Below, piece after piece: positions 25,004 to 34,781 of a stretch of 64,000 bases of DNA. Source of the DNA: Microbulbifer salipaludis (GTDB lineage: Bacteria; Pseudomonadota; Gammaproteobacteria; Pseudomonadales; Cellvibrionaceae); assembly GCF_017303155.1 (NCBI RefSeq), contig NZ_JAEKJR010000002.1, forward strand, positions 1,178,001-1,242,000. Reading direction: 5' to 3'. Below the pieces are notes generated by a model, which ran no database searches, was not told the origin of the DNA, and saw nothing but the letters and a program-made list of their open reading frames with translations. The translations under genes were made by a program, and so were the position numbers. The first letter of the stretch is position 1. The number at the start of each line of letters is the position of its first letter.

Positions 25004-27298
25004 ATGCAAATGACGAGGAAGGCGCTGTATCTGGGCATCAGCCTGGCGATTTCCGGGGGGGCAATGGCCCAGCAGGACGCCCAGTCCGAGGACAAGGCCA
25101 AGGCCGGCGGCGCCATCGAGGAGCTGACCGTCACCGCCACCAAGCGCGAAGCCAGCGTGCAGGATGTTTCCGTATCCGTGACCGCGCTCGGCGAGGAGGC
25201 CCTGAAGATGGGCGGTATTGAGGATGTATCCCGCCTCGAGAACCTGGTTCCCGGCATGCAGTTCGGTCAGTCCGGTAGCGAAGTGCGCCTGGCCATTCGC
25301 GGTACTCGCACCAACAATGTTGGCTCCGAGGCCGAACAGGTGGTGGGTATCTTCGAGGACGGCGTCTACGTTCCCACCACCACCCAGGCCACCGGCGCCT
25401 ATGTCGATGTGGAGCGCGTTGAAGTTTTGCGCGGCCCACAGGGCACCCTGTACGGCCGCAACACATTCGGCGGCACCATCAATATTCATACCCGCGCCCC
25501 GGACTTCGACTCCGTCAATGGCTATGTGTCCGCGCTGGGGGGCTCCTATGACCGCCACAAGTTTGAGGGCGCGATGAATGTCCCCATCACCGATACCCTG
25601 GCGGTGCGCTTCGCCATGATGGATGAAGCGCATGACGGTTACATTGAGAATACCGTCGTTAACGGCTCTGCCGACGACATGAACGACAAAGACATCAGCT
25701 ACTTCCGCGGCAGCCTGCGCTGGCAGCCGATGGACGAGCTGGATATCACCCTGCGTGCCGGCACCTCTGACCAGGGCGGCAATGGCTCCGCTATCTGGGG
25801 CTACCAGCAGATCGGTGCCTACCGCGACGGCGTCTATGTGGACGGTCACCAGTTCGCACCGGACGACGCTTCCGACAATTTTGACCAGGGCCCGTGGAAG
25901 GTTGCTCGCAATATGGCGTCCAGCGTAGACCTGCAATCCGACTTCGCCACGTTGGCGGTGAAGGCCGATCTGGGCTTTGCATCGCTGCAGTACACCGGCA
26001 ACTACACCCAGTTTGACGGTGAGCAAACTTACGACCCGGATTACACCGATGGCGGTGACGGAGACACCAGTGGTTTCGTCGGCTGGGTTTCCGATCAGAA
26101 CACCCGCTCCCACGAACTGCAGCTGAGCTCCAACGGCGACGGTGCGCTGGAGTGGATGTTGGGCGCTTACTGGTTCGAGCAGGCCAGTGGCTGGAACTGG
26201 CTGGAGCGCTCCAGTGGCACGCCTGAAATTCCGCACTGGGATAACCAGGGCGATTACACCAGTGATTCCGTGGGCTATTTCGGCCACGCTACGCTCCACG
26301 CCACCGAAGACCTGCGTTTCGTCGCTGGTCTGCGCTATGCCGAGGATTCCAAGCAGCAGCGCGACCCGCTCGACTGGAGCACCTGGCGTATCGAGGGTGA
26401 TGATGTGGTGGTGGATGCACTGGAAGGACAGGGCGTACCCGGTGAGTGGGACGACATCCTGTGGAAGGGTGCGGTCGAGTTCGACCTGAACGACGACCAG
26501 ATGGTTTACGGCCAGGTTTCTACCGGTTACCGCGCTGGTGGTATCAATTTCGTGCGGGAAGGGGTTCCTCTGACCTATGACCCGGAGACCGTCAAGGCCT
26601 GGGAAATTGGCTACAAGAGTGCCTGGTTCGACAATGCGCTGGTGTTTAATGCGGCGGCCTACCTGAACCAGTATCGCAATATGCAAGCCCAGTCGTTCGT
26701 GGTGCTGAATGGCACAGCCAGCGAATTCACCGAAAACGGCGGTTCACTGGATTCCACCGGCCTGGAGCTTGAGGCCACCTGGATTCCGGCAGAGAACTGG
26801 CGCATCTCCGCTTCCGCGGCTTTCATGAACGCGGAGTTTGATCGCTACGAGGTTTCCAAGGTTCAGGGGCTGGGCAGCCTGGATGGTCGCCAGGACTTGA
26901 CTGACCCGGATGCACCGCTGCTCGATCTGAAGGGTTACAGCCCCGCACTGTCACCGGATATGACCCTCGGCCTGCAGGTCAGCTACGACTTCCTGCTGAA
27001 CGATGGCAGCCGTATCCGTCCGTACCTGCAGACCTATTACTCCGCTGACTACTATGCCTACGACATCAACGTCGAGGGAGCAAAGCAGGACGCCTACACC
27101 AAGACCGACCTGCGCCTGATCTGGGAGTCCCCGTCTGCATCTACCGAGGTACAGGCCTTTGTGATGAACCTGGAAGACGAGGCAGTGCTGAACCGCGTGG
27201 TGGTCTTCAACCCGAGTGCCGACCCGAGCATCGCTTCCCTGCAGGCCAACTTTGGCAACCCGCGCACCTGGGGCATGAACGTCAGCTACCACTTCTGA
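25004..27298 (+). CDS. TonB-dependent outer-membrane receptor 2
   Basis: 764 residues. The signal peptide ends near AMAQQ, the TonB-box-like region is IEELTVTATKREA (about 32-44), and the plug carries VERVEVLRGPQGTLYGRNTFGGTINI. The beta-barrel ends with NVSYHF, the terminal Phe rule. The sequence is of the general siderophore/organic-ligand receptor type and only distantly like receptor 1, so it may bind a different form of the substrate. A ribosome site AGGAGAG lies upstream of the ATG. The gene is monocistronic, with its own terminator and operator site 9. Confidence 0.95.
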   Translation: MQMTRKALYLGISLAISGGAMAQQDAQSEDKAKAGGAIEELTVTATKREASVQDVSVSVTALGEEALKMGGIEDVSRLENLVPGMQFGQSGSEVRLAIRGTRTNNVGSEAEQVVGIFEDGVYVPTTTQATGAYVDVERVEVLRGPQGTLYGRNTFGGTINIHTRAPDFDSVNGYVSALGGSYDRHKFEGAMNVPITDTLAVRFAMMDEAHDGYIENTVVNGSADDMNDKDISYFRGSLRWQPMDELDITLRAGTSDQGGNGSAIWGYQQIGAYRDGVYVDGHQFAPDDASDNFDQGPWKVARNMASSVDLQSDFATLAVKADLGFASLQYTGNYTQFDGEQTYDPDYTDGGDGDTSGFVGWVSDQNTRSHELQLSSNGDGALEWMLGAYWFEQASGWNWLERSSGTPEIPHWDNQGDYTSDSVGYFGHATLHATEDLRFVAGLRYAEDSKQQRDPLDWSTWRIEGDDVVVDALEGQGVPGEWDDILWKGAVEFDLNDDQMVYGQVSTGYRAGGINFVREGVPLTYDPETVKAWEIGYKSAWFDNALVFNAAAYLNQYRNMQAQSFVVLNGTASEFTENGGSLDSTGLELEATWIPAENWRISASAAFMNAEFDRYEVSKVQGLGSLDGRQDLTDPDAPLLDLKGYSPALSPDMTLGLQVSYDFLLNDGSRIRPYLQTYYSADYYAYDINVEGAKQDAYTKTDLRLIWESPSASTEVQAFVMNLEDEAVLNRVVVFNPSADPSIASLQANFGNPRTWGMNVSYHF

Positions 27299-27330
27299 GT
27301 TTCTCTCTTGTTTGTACCGTGAACAATTTG

Positions 27331-27354
27331 CCCGGCTAGTGCCGGGCTTTTTTG
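27331..27354 (+). terminator. Terminator after TonB receptor 2
   Basis: GCCCGGC, loop TAGT, GCCGGGC and six T, 32 bases after the stop. It marks the right end of the catabolic island. Confidence 0.92.
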
Positions 27355-27565
27355 TTTAAGTTCCAAGGGGGCTTTGGAGACAAAGGTTCTTTCTTTGAAT
27401 GATTTTCAGGGACTTTGCGGTACGTGCAAAGCCTGCATTCATTTCATGAAAAGTATTTTTAGCTGAAAGCTGGGGCAGTTTGAAAACCTTCCCAAGTCTC
27501 CCGGCCATGTCTCAAACAAACACCCAGTGTCAGAATCAGAGGTCTCCTGCTTGCTATGCAGATAA

Positions 27566-27823
27566 ATGCTACTGGAATTGGCACAACAGGGGCTCGCGCT
27601 TGAGCATCTGGCAAACGATGACGGCTATTTTTCACAGGGGTACACCACTCACGAAGGCGATTGGTACGATCAGGACGAAAGCGGGTGGGTTGTGTTGCTC
27701 CAGGAGGCCGGGCGGTCGCTGAAAGCCGGGGACTTCGTCAACATTCCCGCGCATCAGCGCCATCGGGTTATCTGGACGAGCCCCGATGAGGCGACAATCT
27801 GGCTGGCCGTGTTTTATGGATAG
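27566..27823 (+). CDS. Short cupin-fold protein, possibly a degraded copy
   Basis: 85 residues, matching the second half of small single-domain cupins of about 110 residues: an SQGYTTHEGDWYDQDESGWVVLLQ segment and then LKAGDFVNIPAHQRHRVIW. From memory of the family, about a dozen residues seem missing between VVLLQ and the LKAGD turn, and the N-terminal strand is short; a stop codon stands directly before the ATG. The gene may be a remnant after an internal deletion, or a small functional variant. The convergent SRAP gene follows. The 267 bases before it, after TonB receptor 2, hold only that gene's terminator. Confidence 0.45.
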   Translation: MLLELAQQGLALEHLANDDGYFSQGYTTHEGDWYDQDESGWVVLLQEAGRSLKAGDFVNIPAHQRHRVIWTSPDEATIWLAVFYG

Positions 27824-27908
27824 CTATCGTGAGTTCTCTTTAATTATCGTTCGGTAATGACACTCCTGCCCGGTTCCCTGCAGCTGAATTTTTCATCAGC
27901 CCATCTTT

Positions 27909-28556
27909 TTACACTTCCTGCCGCGCTCCCACGTATTCCGTAACGGTGGCTCTGGTTACCGGTTGGACAATGAGCGGCGCTCCAGTGATGGTTTTATCCG
28001 CGCGCAAGTAGGGCTCAAACGGCAGGGTATCTTCGCTCGGGCCAAGCCAGCGCGTAATAAAGTCGTGGTTATCCGGCGCGATCATGGGAAAGCTCTTTTC
28101 ATGGTATTGCGCTGTATCCGGGTGCGCATCCAGAGTAATGATGCTGCAGCTCAAGGTCTCTCCCCAGCTTTTATACAGCCCGCAGAAGAAGAACGGCTGG
28201 TGATCGCCGAAGCTGAATTCCACGGGGTTTTTACCATGTTGGCTTTCCACCCAGGCGGTGGCGGGGATCAGGCAGCGGGATTTCCGGTATTCCGGGCGCT
28301 GGCCCAGTTTTTTCCAGTTGCTGTTGATGGACCAGTATTTTTGGTGAGGCTTCCAGCGATCGCCTTCGCGCTGCAGGTAAAGGTGCCAGATCGCATTTTC
28401 AATCGTCGCGTGGCCGTGGCGGGCGGTGACGATACTGACGTTGGTGGTGGGGCGTCGTCGCCGGCCAAATAGCAGGCGTTGTGGATGGTGAATGCCGTGG
28501 TCTTCGATGAACCGCTCGAGGCCTGCATCGTCGTCTACATCAAAGAGGCTGCACAT
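27909..28556 (-). CDS. SOS-response-associated peptidase (SRAP/HMCES family)
   Basis: 215 residues, normal length. The catalytic Cys is residue 2 after Met removal. RCLIPATAWVE carries the conserved Glu, and the family His lies in QYHEKSFPMIA. SRAP proteins bind abasic sites in single-stranded DNA through a thiazolidine link to Cys2 and protect them during replication. The usual MCGRF start is MCSLF here, so Gly and Arg next to the Cys are replaced. It lies next to the ElaA-type acetyltransferase on the same strand, 21 bases away, and no LexA box is evident in that short gap. Confidence 0.9.
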   Translation of the reverse strand: MCSLFDVDDDAGLERFIEDHGIHHPQRLLFGRRRRPTTNVSIVTARHGHATIENAIWHLYLQREGDRWKPHQKYWSINSNWKKLGQRPEYRKSRCLIPATAWVESQHGKNPVEFSFGDHQPFFFCGLYKSWGETLSCSIITLDAHPDTAQYHEKSFPMIAPDNHDFITRWLGPSEDTLPFEPYLRADKTITGAPLIVQPVTRATVTEYVGARQEV

Positions 28557-28577
28557 ACCCTTACCTTGTTTTTGCGC

Positions 28578-29072
28578 TCAGTCCGACGGGGTATACAGCA
28601 TTTCGATATGCGGAATACCGTCTTCGTCGTAGATTTCTGAGGTTTGGGTGAAGCCGAGTGCTGAATAGAAACGCTTTAAATAGAGCTGCGCCGATATGCG
28701 TATTGGCGCCCCCGGGCATTCCCGCTGGGTGTGCTCAATCCCCAGCCGCATCAATTCCCGACCGATTCCTGTGCCGCGCACGCTCTGGCAGGTCAGCACC
28801 CGTCCGATGGAGGGTTCAGCATATTTTGCTCCCGGCGCTACAACGCGCAGGTAGGCGACCAGGGTTGGATTGTCGGATGCGCCGCTCCAGCCGGTGAGGT
28901 GCCAGGCGTTCTGGTCTTTGCCGTCTGCGTCCTGGTAGACACATGCCTGTTCCACCGCAAACACTTCCTGCCGTGCGCGCAGGATATCGTATAGCTCGCG
29001 GGTTGTAAGCTCGTCGAATGAGGACCAGCGGTAGTAGTGCTCGGGCGTAGGCTGGGGCTGAGTCTTTGGCAT
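28578..29072 (-). CDS. elaA: GNAT acetyltransferase, ElaA family
   Basis: 164 residues. The N-terminal pattern YRWSSFDELTTRELYDILRARQEVFAVEQ-CVYQD is characteristic of ElaA. The GNAT acetyl-CoA loop follows as RVLTCQSVRGTGIGRELM, and LYLKRFYSALGF is the C-terminal signature. It would transfer an acetyl group from acetyl-CoA to an unknown small acceptor. It is probably cotranscribed with truC (54-base gap) upstream and the SRAP gene downstream. Confidence 0.88.
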   Translation of the reverse strand: MPKTQPQPTPEHYYRWSSFDELTTRELYDILRARQEVFAVEQACVYQDADGKDQNAWHLTGWSGASDNPTLVAYLRVVAPGAKYAEPSIGRVLTCQSVRGTGIGRELMRLGIEHTQRECPGAPIRISAQLYLKRFYSALGFTQTSEIYDEDGIPHIEMLYTPSD

Positions 29073-29126
29073 GGCAGTCTGGTCGAGTCTGATTGCTGTG
29101 GTGGCGCGGTGCTGAAAACGTACCCG

Positions 29127-29909
29127 CTAATTGCGTGGTTGCTGGGTATGTTCGGCCAGCGCGACCGCCGGTGAGGTCGGGCTATCCGGCAAGCGCCAGC
29201 CAAACTGTTTCAGCAGCGACCTAAAGCATCCCTTGGGCGGTGCCACGAAAGTCATTTCCTCACCGGTTTCCGGGTGTCGTAAGCACAGCCGGTAGGCATG
29301 CAGCAATAGTCTTGCACAGTGCAGTTGTTCTGCGAAGAAGTGATTGTGGGTGGACTTGCCGTATTTGGGGCAGCCAATCAGCGGGTGCGACAGGTGTTTG
29401 AAGTGGCGGCGGATCTGGTGTCGGCGGCCGGTTTTCAGTTCGACTTCCACCAGTGAGTAGCGGCTGCTGGGGTAGCGGTCCACCGGGTAGGGCAGCTCGA
29501 CGGTGGCGATGCGCCGGTAGAGGGTGATGGCGCTCTGCTTGGGCAGGTCGCTTTTGGGCCGTTTGCGCTGGTGCTTGAAGTCGGCGACGGGGGGCAGCGG
29601 GTGGTCGATGATGCCCTGCTCGGGGCAGTAGCCCCGGCACACCGCCAGGTACTGCTTTACGGCGCTGTCACTGTCGAGCTGTGCCTGCAATTTGGCCGCG
29701 GCCGCGCCGCTCTTGCCGAAAACGATCACGCCGGAGGTGGGTTTGTCGAGCCGGTGCACCGGGTACAGGTGCGCGCCGACAAGATCGCGCAGGTACTGCA
29801 GGAGAATGCGGTCTTCGTACTTGTCGATATCGGAGCGGTGCACCAGCCAGCCTTCGGGCTTGTAGGCGGCGATCAGGTGGTCATCTTCGAAGAGCAGCTC
29901 GGGTGTCAT
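29127..29909 (-). CDS. truC: tRNA pseudouridine(65) synthase TruC
   Basis: 260 residues, RluA-type pseudouridine synthase without an S4 domain, the size expected for TruC. LLFEDDHLIAAYKPEGWLVHRS leads into the catalytic loop HRLDKPTSGV with the essential Asp. TGRRHQIRRHFKHLSHPLIG and the closing CLRHPETGEEMTF segment complete the family pattern. TruC modifies U65 in some tRNAs, including tRNA-Ile and tRNA-Asp in E. coli. The C-terminus carries an extra 20-residue tail rich in Ala/Thr/Pro. Confidence 0.9.
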   Translation of the reverse strand: MTPELLFEDDHLIAAYKPEGWLVHRSDIDKYEDRILLQYLRDLVGAHLYPVHRLDKPTSGVIVFGKSGAAAAKLQAQLDSDSAVKQYLAVCRGYCPEQGIIDHPLPPVADFKHQRKRPKSDLPKQSAITLYRRIATVELPYPVDRYPSSRYSLVEVELKTGRRHQIRRHFKHLSHPLIGCPKYGKSTHNHFFAEQLHCARLLLHAYRLCLRHPETGEEMTFVAPPKGCFRSLLKQFGWRLPDSPTSPAVALAEHTQQPRN

Positions 29910-29960
29910 CGGAGTGGGGTGCCGGTAAAAAGGTTTGGGGACGTCGCAGCAGCGACTGTT

Positions 29961-30830
29961 CTAGCTCAGGCTGAGGCCACTCTGCAAGTGTTCGGCAAGA
30001 CGCAAAGCGGCTTCGCTCGGGCGGCGGTGCTTGAAATGCAGGCCGATGCCGATTTCCCCCAGCTTGGGCAGGCTGCGGGAAGGGCGCAGTACGCGCAGGG
30101 ATTCCGGCACGGTGCTGCGGGTGAGGGCGGTGATGCCGAGCCCGGCTTCCAGGGCCGACTGGATGCCGTTCAGGTCGGGAATGGTAAACACATTGCGCGA
30201 GGCGATACCCGCCGATTGCAGCACCGCTTCGGCGCGCTTGCGGTACATACAGCCATCCGGTGCCAGCACCAGTGGCAGCGGCTTCAGCAGGTGCGCGGAA
30301 TGCTTGTGGCTGGCCACCCACACCAGGTCATCGCGAATCACCAGCTGGCCTTCCGCGCTGTCGGGTTTTTCCTGCAGTGCCAGTATCAGGTCAAAGCGGT
30401 CCCGCTGGCCCTTGGCCAGCAGGTTGCGGCTGAGGTCACTGGTGACTTCCAGGGACACCTCCGGGTAGCTCTGGGAAAACTGGCCGATGATGCGCGGTAG
30501 CAGTACCGAGGCGAATTCACTGGGAATACCCAGGTGCAGCTTGCCGGTTACCGAGGCGCCGCTGAACTCGAACACCAGCTCGTCGTTGAGGACGAGGATT
30601 TTCTTTGCCTGGTCGTACACCCGCAGGCCGCTCTCCGTCAGGTTGAGGGTGCGGCCGGACCGCAACAGCAGCTGCCTGCCCAACCGTTCTTCCAATTCCT
30701 TGATCTGCCGACTGATCGCAGGCTGCGTGCGCGCGAGCAGTTCCCCGGCCTGACTGAATCCCCCGTTGTCGACCACGGTGACCAGCGTGCGCAGCCATTC
30801 GGTGGGGAGGTTCTTGTGAGAAAGCTGCAT
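29961..30830 (-). CDS. LysR-family transcriptional regulator
   Basis: 289 residues. The N-terminal winged helix-turn-helix shows WLRTLVTVVDNGGFSQAGELLARTQPAISRQIKELEERLG, followed by an effector domain with LGIPSEFASVLLPRIIGQF. It is divergent from glyA, with 93 bp between the starts, the usual LysR arrangement, so it most likely controls the glyA-sdaA-gcv unit. A glycine- or serine-related effector is inferred from that position only. Confidence 0.92.
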   Translation of the reverse strand: MQLSHKNLPTEWLRTLVTVVDNGGFSQAGELLARTQPAISRQIKELEERLGRQLLLRSGRTLNLTESGLRVYDQAKKILVLNDELVFEFSGASVTGKLHLGIPSEFASVLLPRIIGQFSQSYPEVSLEVTSDLSRNLLAKGQRDRFDLILALQEKPDSAEGQLVIRDDLVWVASHKHSAHLLKPLPLVLAPDGCMYRKRAEAVLQSAGIASRNVFTIPDLNGIQSALEAGLGITALTRSTVPESLRVLRPSRSLPKLGEIGIGLHFKHRRPSEAALRLAEHLQSGLSLS

Positions 30831-30923
30831 AAGAAAATCTTATAGGAGGATCAGAAGTATAAATTTAACAGATTCTATCCCCGGGGCTAGCATCCCTCAA
30901 TAGATAAGAATCAGGAGCAGTCC

Positions 30924-32219
30924 ATGGACCCGATAGAGACCTACCTCAAGCACGTCGATGGTGACGTGTATGCCGCAATCCAGGCCGAGCGCGCGCGTCA
31001 GGAAGCACACATTGAGCTGATTGCGTCAGAGAACTACACCAGTCAGGCGGTTATGGCCGCCCAAGGCTCGGTACTCACCAACAAGTATGCCGAGGGCTAT
31101 CCGGCCAAGCGCTACTACGGCGGTTGTGAGCATGTGGATGTGGTGGAGCAGTTGGCGATTGACCGCGCCCGGGAGCTGTTTGGTGCCGAGTACGCCAACG
31201 TGCAGCCGCACTCCGGTTCCCAGGCCAATGCGGCGGTGTACATGGCCCTGCTGCAGCCGGGGGATACTTTTCTCGGCCTGTCCCTGGATCACGGTGGGCA
31301 CCTGACCCACGGCGCCAAGCCGAATTTCTCCGGCCGCCTGTATAACGCGGTGCAGTACGGCCTCAACCCCGAGACCGGCGAAGTGGACTACGACGAAGTC
31401 GAGCGACTGGCGCTGGCGCACAAGCCGAAAATGATCGTGGCCGGCTTCTCGGCCTATTCCCAAATCATGGACTGGACCCGCTTCCGTGCCATTGCCGACA
31501 AGGTGGGTGCTTATCTGTTTGTGGATATGGCGCATGTGGCTGGCCTGGTGGCGGCGGGCCTGTATCCCAACCCGGTGCCGGTGGCGGATGTGGTGACCAC
31601 CACAACCCACAAAACTCTGCGCGGGCCCCGCGGCGGCCTGATTCTGTCCCGCGACCCGGAGGGGCTGGGCAAAAAATTCAATTCCCTGATTTTCCCCGGT
31701 ATTCAGGGCGGCCCGCTGATGCACGTGATTGCCGCCAAAGCGGTGGCGTTCAAGGAAGCGCTGGCACCGGAGTTCGTGACCTACCAGCAGCGTGTGATCG
31801 ATAACGCCAAGGCGATGGCGGCGGTATTTATGGGGCGCGGTTTCGACATCGTCTCCGGCGGTACCGAAAACCATCTGTTGCTGATCGACTTGAGCAAGCG
31901 CGGCGTAACCGGCAAGGCCGCAGACGCGGCGCTGGGCGCGGCGCATATCACCGTCAACAAGAACACGGTACCCAATGATCCGCAGTCGCCGTTCGTGACC
32001 AGCGGTGTGCGCATCGGCACGCCGGCGATTACCGCACGCGGCATGGGTACCGCGGAGGCGGAGCAGCTGGCGGACTGGATGTGCGACATCCTGGAACAGC
32101 TTGCGCCGTCAGAAGCGGAAGCACTGGCGGAAGTGCAGGCGCGCGTGCGCGCGAATGTGTCGGCACTGTGTGCACGCTTTCCGGTGTATCCCACGGCCCA
32201 GTCTCACGGAGCCGCGTGA
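30924..32219 (+). CDS. glyA: Serine hydroxymethyltransferase
   Basis: 431 residues, slightly longer than the usual 417. It has [11 protein letters not shown] near the N-terminus, [11 protein letters not shown], and the pyridoxal-phosphate Lys at about residue 230 in [14 protein letters not shown]. The enzyme interconverts glycine plus methylene-tetrahydrofolate with serine. Because it stands first in a unit with serine dehydratase and glycine cleavage genes, this copy probably works in the glycine-to-serine direction for catabolism. The ribosome site is AGGAG before the ATG. The sdaA start follows the stop by 2 bases. Confidence 0.96.
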   Translation: MDPIETYLKHVDGDVYAAIQAERARQEAHIELIASENYTSQAVMAAQGSVLTNKYAEGYPAKRYYGGCEHVDVVEQLAIDRARELFGAEYANVQPHSGSQANAAVYMALLQPGDTFLGLSLDHGGHLTHGAKPNFSGRLYNAVQYGLNPETGEVDYDEVERLALAHKPKMIVAGFSAYSQIMDWTRFRAIADKVGAYLFVDMAHVAGLVAAGLYPNPVPVADVVTTTTHKTLRGPRGGLILSRDPEGLGKKFNSLIFPGIQGGPLMHVIAAKAVAFKEALAPEFVTYQQRVIDNAKAMAAVFMGRGFDIVSGGTENHLLLIDLSKRGVTGKAADAALGAAHITVNKNTVPNDPQSPFVTSGVRIGTPAITARGMGTAEAEQLADWMCDILEQLAPSEAEALAEVQARVRANVSALCARFPVYPTAQSHGAA

Positions 32220-32221
32220 TC

Positions 32222-33622
32222 ATGTCGCTGAGTGTTTTTGACCTGTTCAAGATCGGCATCGGCCCTTCCAGTTCCCACACCGTGGGTCCGATGAAGGCGG
32301 CGGGCCTGTTCCTGCAGTTATTGCGGGACCAGGGCTGCTTTGCGGAGGTGTCGCGCGTGACCGCACATATGTTCGGCTCGCTCGGCGCCACCGGTGTCGG
32401 CCATGGCACCACTAAGGCGGTCATGCTGGGGCTGGAAGGTGAGCAACCGGAATGGGTGGATACCAGTACTGTGGATGAACGTGTGGCCGCGATCGAGCAG
32501 TGCTGCAGCCTGAACCTGGCCGGGGAGCGGGTGATTCCGTTTGATCCGCAGCAGGACCTGCTGCTGATCGGTGAGGAAGAATTGCCGCTGCACGCCAACG
32601 GTATGCGCTTTAGCGCGCTGGATGCGCGCGGGCGGGTGCTGGCGGAAGAGGTGTACTACTCCATTGGCGGTGGCTTTGTGGTGACCGAAGCGGAGGCGCA
32701 GGCAGAAAATGCCCTGGAGCAGGCGCTGGTGGTGCCTTACGAGTTCGACACTGCGGAAGCGCTGCTCGCGATCTGCAAACGCGAAAATCTCAAGATCAGC
32801 GATGTAATGCTGGCCAATGAGGCGGCCTGGCGCAGCGAAGCGGAGACCCGCGCCGGCCTGCTGAAAATCTGGCAGGTAATGCAGGACTGCGTGACCAACG
32901 GCATGCACAACGAGGGCATCCTGCCCGGCGGGCTCAAGGTGAAGCGCCGCGCGGCCAATCTCTACCAGCAACTGCGCAGCCGCCCGGAAGCCTGCCTGTC
33001 TGACCCTTTGTCGGCGCTGGACTGGGTGAGCCTGTATGCGCTGGCGGTGAATGAAGAAAACGCAGCCGGCGGGCGCATCGTGACCGCGCCCACCAACGGT
33101 GCTGCCGGCATTATCCCGGCGGTGCTGCATTACTTTATGCGCTTTTCCCGCAACCCCACGGAAGAAGACGTGATCCGTTTTCTGCTCACCGCTGCCGCCG
33201 TGGGCATTCTGTTCAAGAAAAACGCCTCCATCAGCGGTGCGGAAGTGGGCTGTCAGGGGGAGGTGGGCTCCGCCTGTTCCATGGCCGCGGCCGGGCTGGC
33301 GGAAGTGCTGGACGGGACCCCACAGCAGGTGGAAAACGCGGCGGAAATTGCCATGGAGCACAACTTGGGTCTTACCTGCGATCCGGTCGGCGGCCTGGTA
33401 CAGGTGCCCTGTATCGAACGCAACGCCATGGCTTCCGTGAAAGCGATCAGTGCGGCGCGCATGGCTCTGCGCGGTGATGGCGAACACTTTATCTCCCTCG
33501 ACAAAGTCATTCGCACCATGCGCGACACCGGTCGCGACATGCAGGACAAATACAAAGAAACCGCGCGCGGTGGCCTGGCGGTAAACGCCATCGATTTACC
33601 CGTCAGCGTGATCGAATGTTAA
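32222..33622 (+). CDS. sdaA: L-serine dehydratase, iron-sulfur type, single chain
   Basis: 466 residues; the ATG at 32222 is chosen because the family N-terminus [20 protein letters not shown] begins there, and the upstream part of the frame is a shadow of glyA. The beta-type domain (1-155) is followed by the alpha-type domain (about 185-455). Cysteines for the [4Fe-4S] cluster are seen in [13 protein letters not shown] and in [14 protein letters not shown]. It converts serine to pyruvate and ammonia, the exit of glycine carbon into central metabolism. Confidence 0.95.
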   Translation: MSLSVFDLFKIGIGPSSSHTVGPMKAAGLFLQLLRDQGCFAEVSRVTAHMFGSLGATGVGHGTTKAVMLGLEGEQPEWVDTSTVDERVAAIEQCCSLNLAGERVIPFDPQQDLLLIGEEELPLHANGMRFSALDARGRVLAEEVYYSIGGGFVVTEAEAQAENALEQALVVPYEFDTAEALLAICKRENLKISDVMLANEAAWRSEAETRAGLLKIWQVMQDCVTNGMHNEGILPGGLKVKRRAANLYQQLRSRPEACLSDPLSALDWVSLYALAVNEENAAGGRIVTAPTNGAAGIIPAVLHYFMRFSRNPTEEDVIRFLLTAAAVGILFKKNASISGAEVGCQGEVGSACSMAAAGLAEVLDGTPQQVENAAEIAMEHNLGLTCDPVGGLVQVPCIERNAMASVKAISAARMALRGDGEHFISLDKVIRTMRDTGRDMQDKYKETARGGLAVNAIDLPVSVIEC

Positions 33623-33635
33623 GGAAAAGAACACC

Positions 33636-34751
33636 ATGAATAACGAAGTACGCAAGACACCACTGTACGCGCTGCACGAGGAACTCGGCGGCAAGATGGT
33701 GCCGTTTGCCGGTTACGCCATGCCTATCCAGTATCGCGCTGGCATCGTTCAGGAGCATCTGCACACCCGCGAAGCAGTGGGCATGTTTGATGTTTCCCAC
33801 ATGGGGCAGCTGGTGGTGCGCGGCAGCGATGCGGCGAGCGCGCTGGAAAAGCTGTTGCCCATCGACGTACAGGGGCTGGCGATCAACCAGCAGTGCTACG
33901 CGGTGATGACGTCGGAAACCGGCGGCATTCTCGATGACCTGATTATTACCCGCTGGGCGGAGAACGAATTTTTCTTGGTGGTGAATGCGGCAACCGCCGC
34001 GGCGGATATCGCGCATTTGCAGCAGCACCTGCGCGGTTGTGATATCCGCGTGCTCGGCCAGCAGGCTTTGCTGGCGGTTCAGGGCCCCATGGCCGGTGAA
34101 CTGATTGGCGAGCTGGCACCGGCAACCCGCGCGCTGACGTTTATGCACGGTGCGCGTGTCGAGCTGTTTGGCGAAGACTGCTATGTAACCCGTTCCGGTT
34201 ACACCGGTGAAGACGGCTTTGAAATTTCCGTGGCGGCCAGTGCGGTGGAGAGGGTGGCCCGTAACCTGCTCAACGATGGCCGCGTGCAGATGATCGGCCT
34301 CGGTGCCCGCGACACCCTGCGCCTGGAAGCCGGGTTGTGTCTGTATGGTAACGATATGGATCGCGACACAACCCCGGTGGAAGCCAGCCTGCTGTGGAGC
34401 ATTGCCAAGTCGCGCCGCGCCGACGGTGCCAAGGCGGGCGGTTTCCTCGGTGCCGATGTGGTACTGGGGCAGATCGCCGAGGGTGTAGCGCGCAAGCGCG
34501 TGGGTTTCTCGGTGCAGGGCAAGATTCCGGTGCGCGCCGGTGCCGACCTGATCGATGAGGCCGGCAATGTTGTGGGCAAGGTTACCAGCGGCGGCTACGG
34601 CCCCACCCTGGGCGCCGCGGTTGGCATGGCCTATGTGGATCGTGGCTATGAAAAAATCGGCACCAGCCTGCAGGCCCTGGTGCGGGGCAGGAGCATCCCC
34701 ATCGTCGTAGCCAAGACCCCCTTTGTCCCCCAGCGTTATTACCGCGGTTAA
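33636..34751 (+). CDS. gcvT: Glycine cleavage system T protein (aminomethyltransferase)
   Basis: 371 residues, usual length. KTPLYALHEELGGKMVPFAGYAMPIQY opens the folate-binding domain, VGMFDVSHMGQ and GILDDLIITR are family segments, and TRSGYTGEDGFEI and LGARDTLRLEAGLCLYGNDM follow. It passes the methylene group from lipoyl-bound aminomethyl to tetrahydrofolate, releasing ammonia. A GGAAAAGA ribosome site precedes the ATG; only 13 bases separate it from sdaA, leaving no space for a glycine riboswitch. Confidence 0.96.
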   Translation: MNNEVRKTPLYALHEELGGKMVPFAGYAMPIQYRAGIVQEHLHTREAVGMFDVSHMGQLVVRGSDAASALEKLLPIDVQGLAINQQCYAVMTSETGGILDDLIITRWAENEFFLVVNAATAAADIAHLQQHLRGCDIRVLGQQALLAVQGPMAGELIGELAPATRALTFMHGARVELFGEDCYVTRSGYTGEDGFEISVAASAVERVARNLLNDGRVQMIGLGARDTLRLEAGLCLYGNDMDRDTTPVEASLLWSIAKSRRADGAKAGGFLGADVVLGQIAEGVARKRVGFSVQGKIPVRAGADLIDEAGNVVGKVTSGGYGPTLGAAVGMAYVDRGYEKIGTSLQALVRGRSIPIVVAKTPFVPQRYYRG

Positions 34752-34781
34752 GTCGCCCAACTGAATTTTAGGAAAAAGAAC

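Noticed and set aside
27480-27722. Alternative plus-strand frame before the short cupin
   Set aside because: It overlaps the cupin-like frame, has no family features and no ribosome site.
30831-30923. Glycine riboswitch before glyA or gcvT
   Set aside because: Only 93 bp lie before glyA and 13 bp before gcvT, too short for a tandem glycine aptamer, and no aptamer-like pairing was seen.
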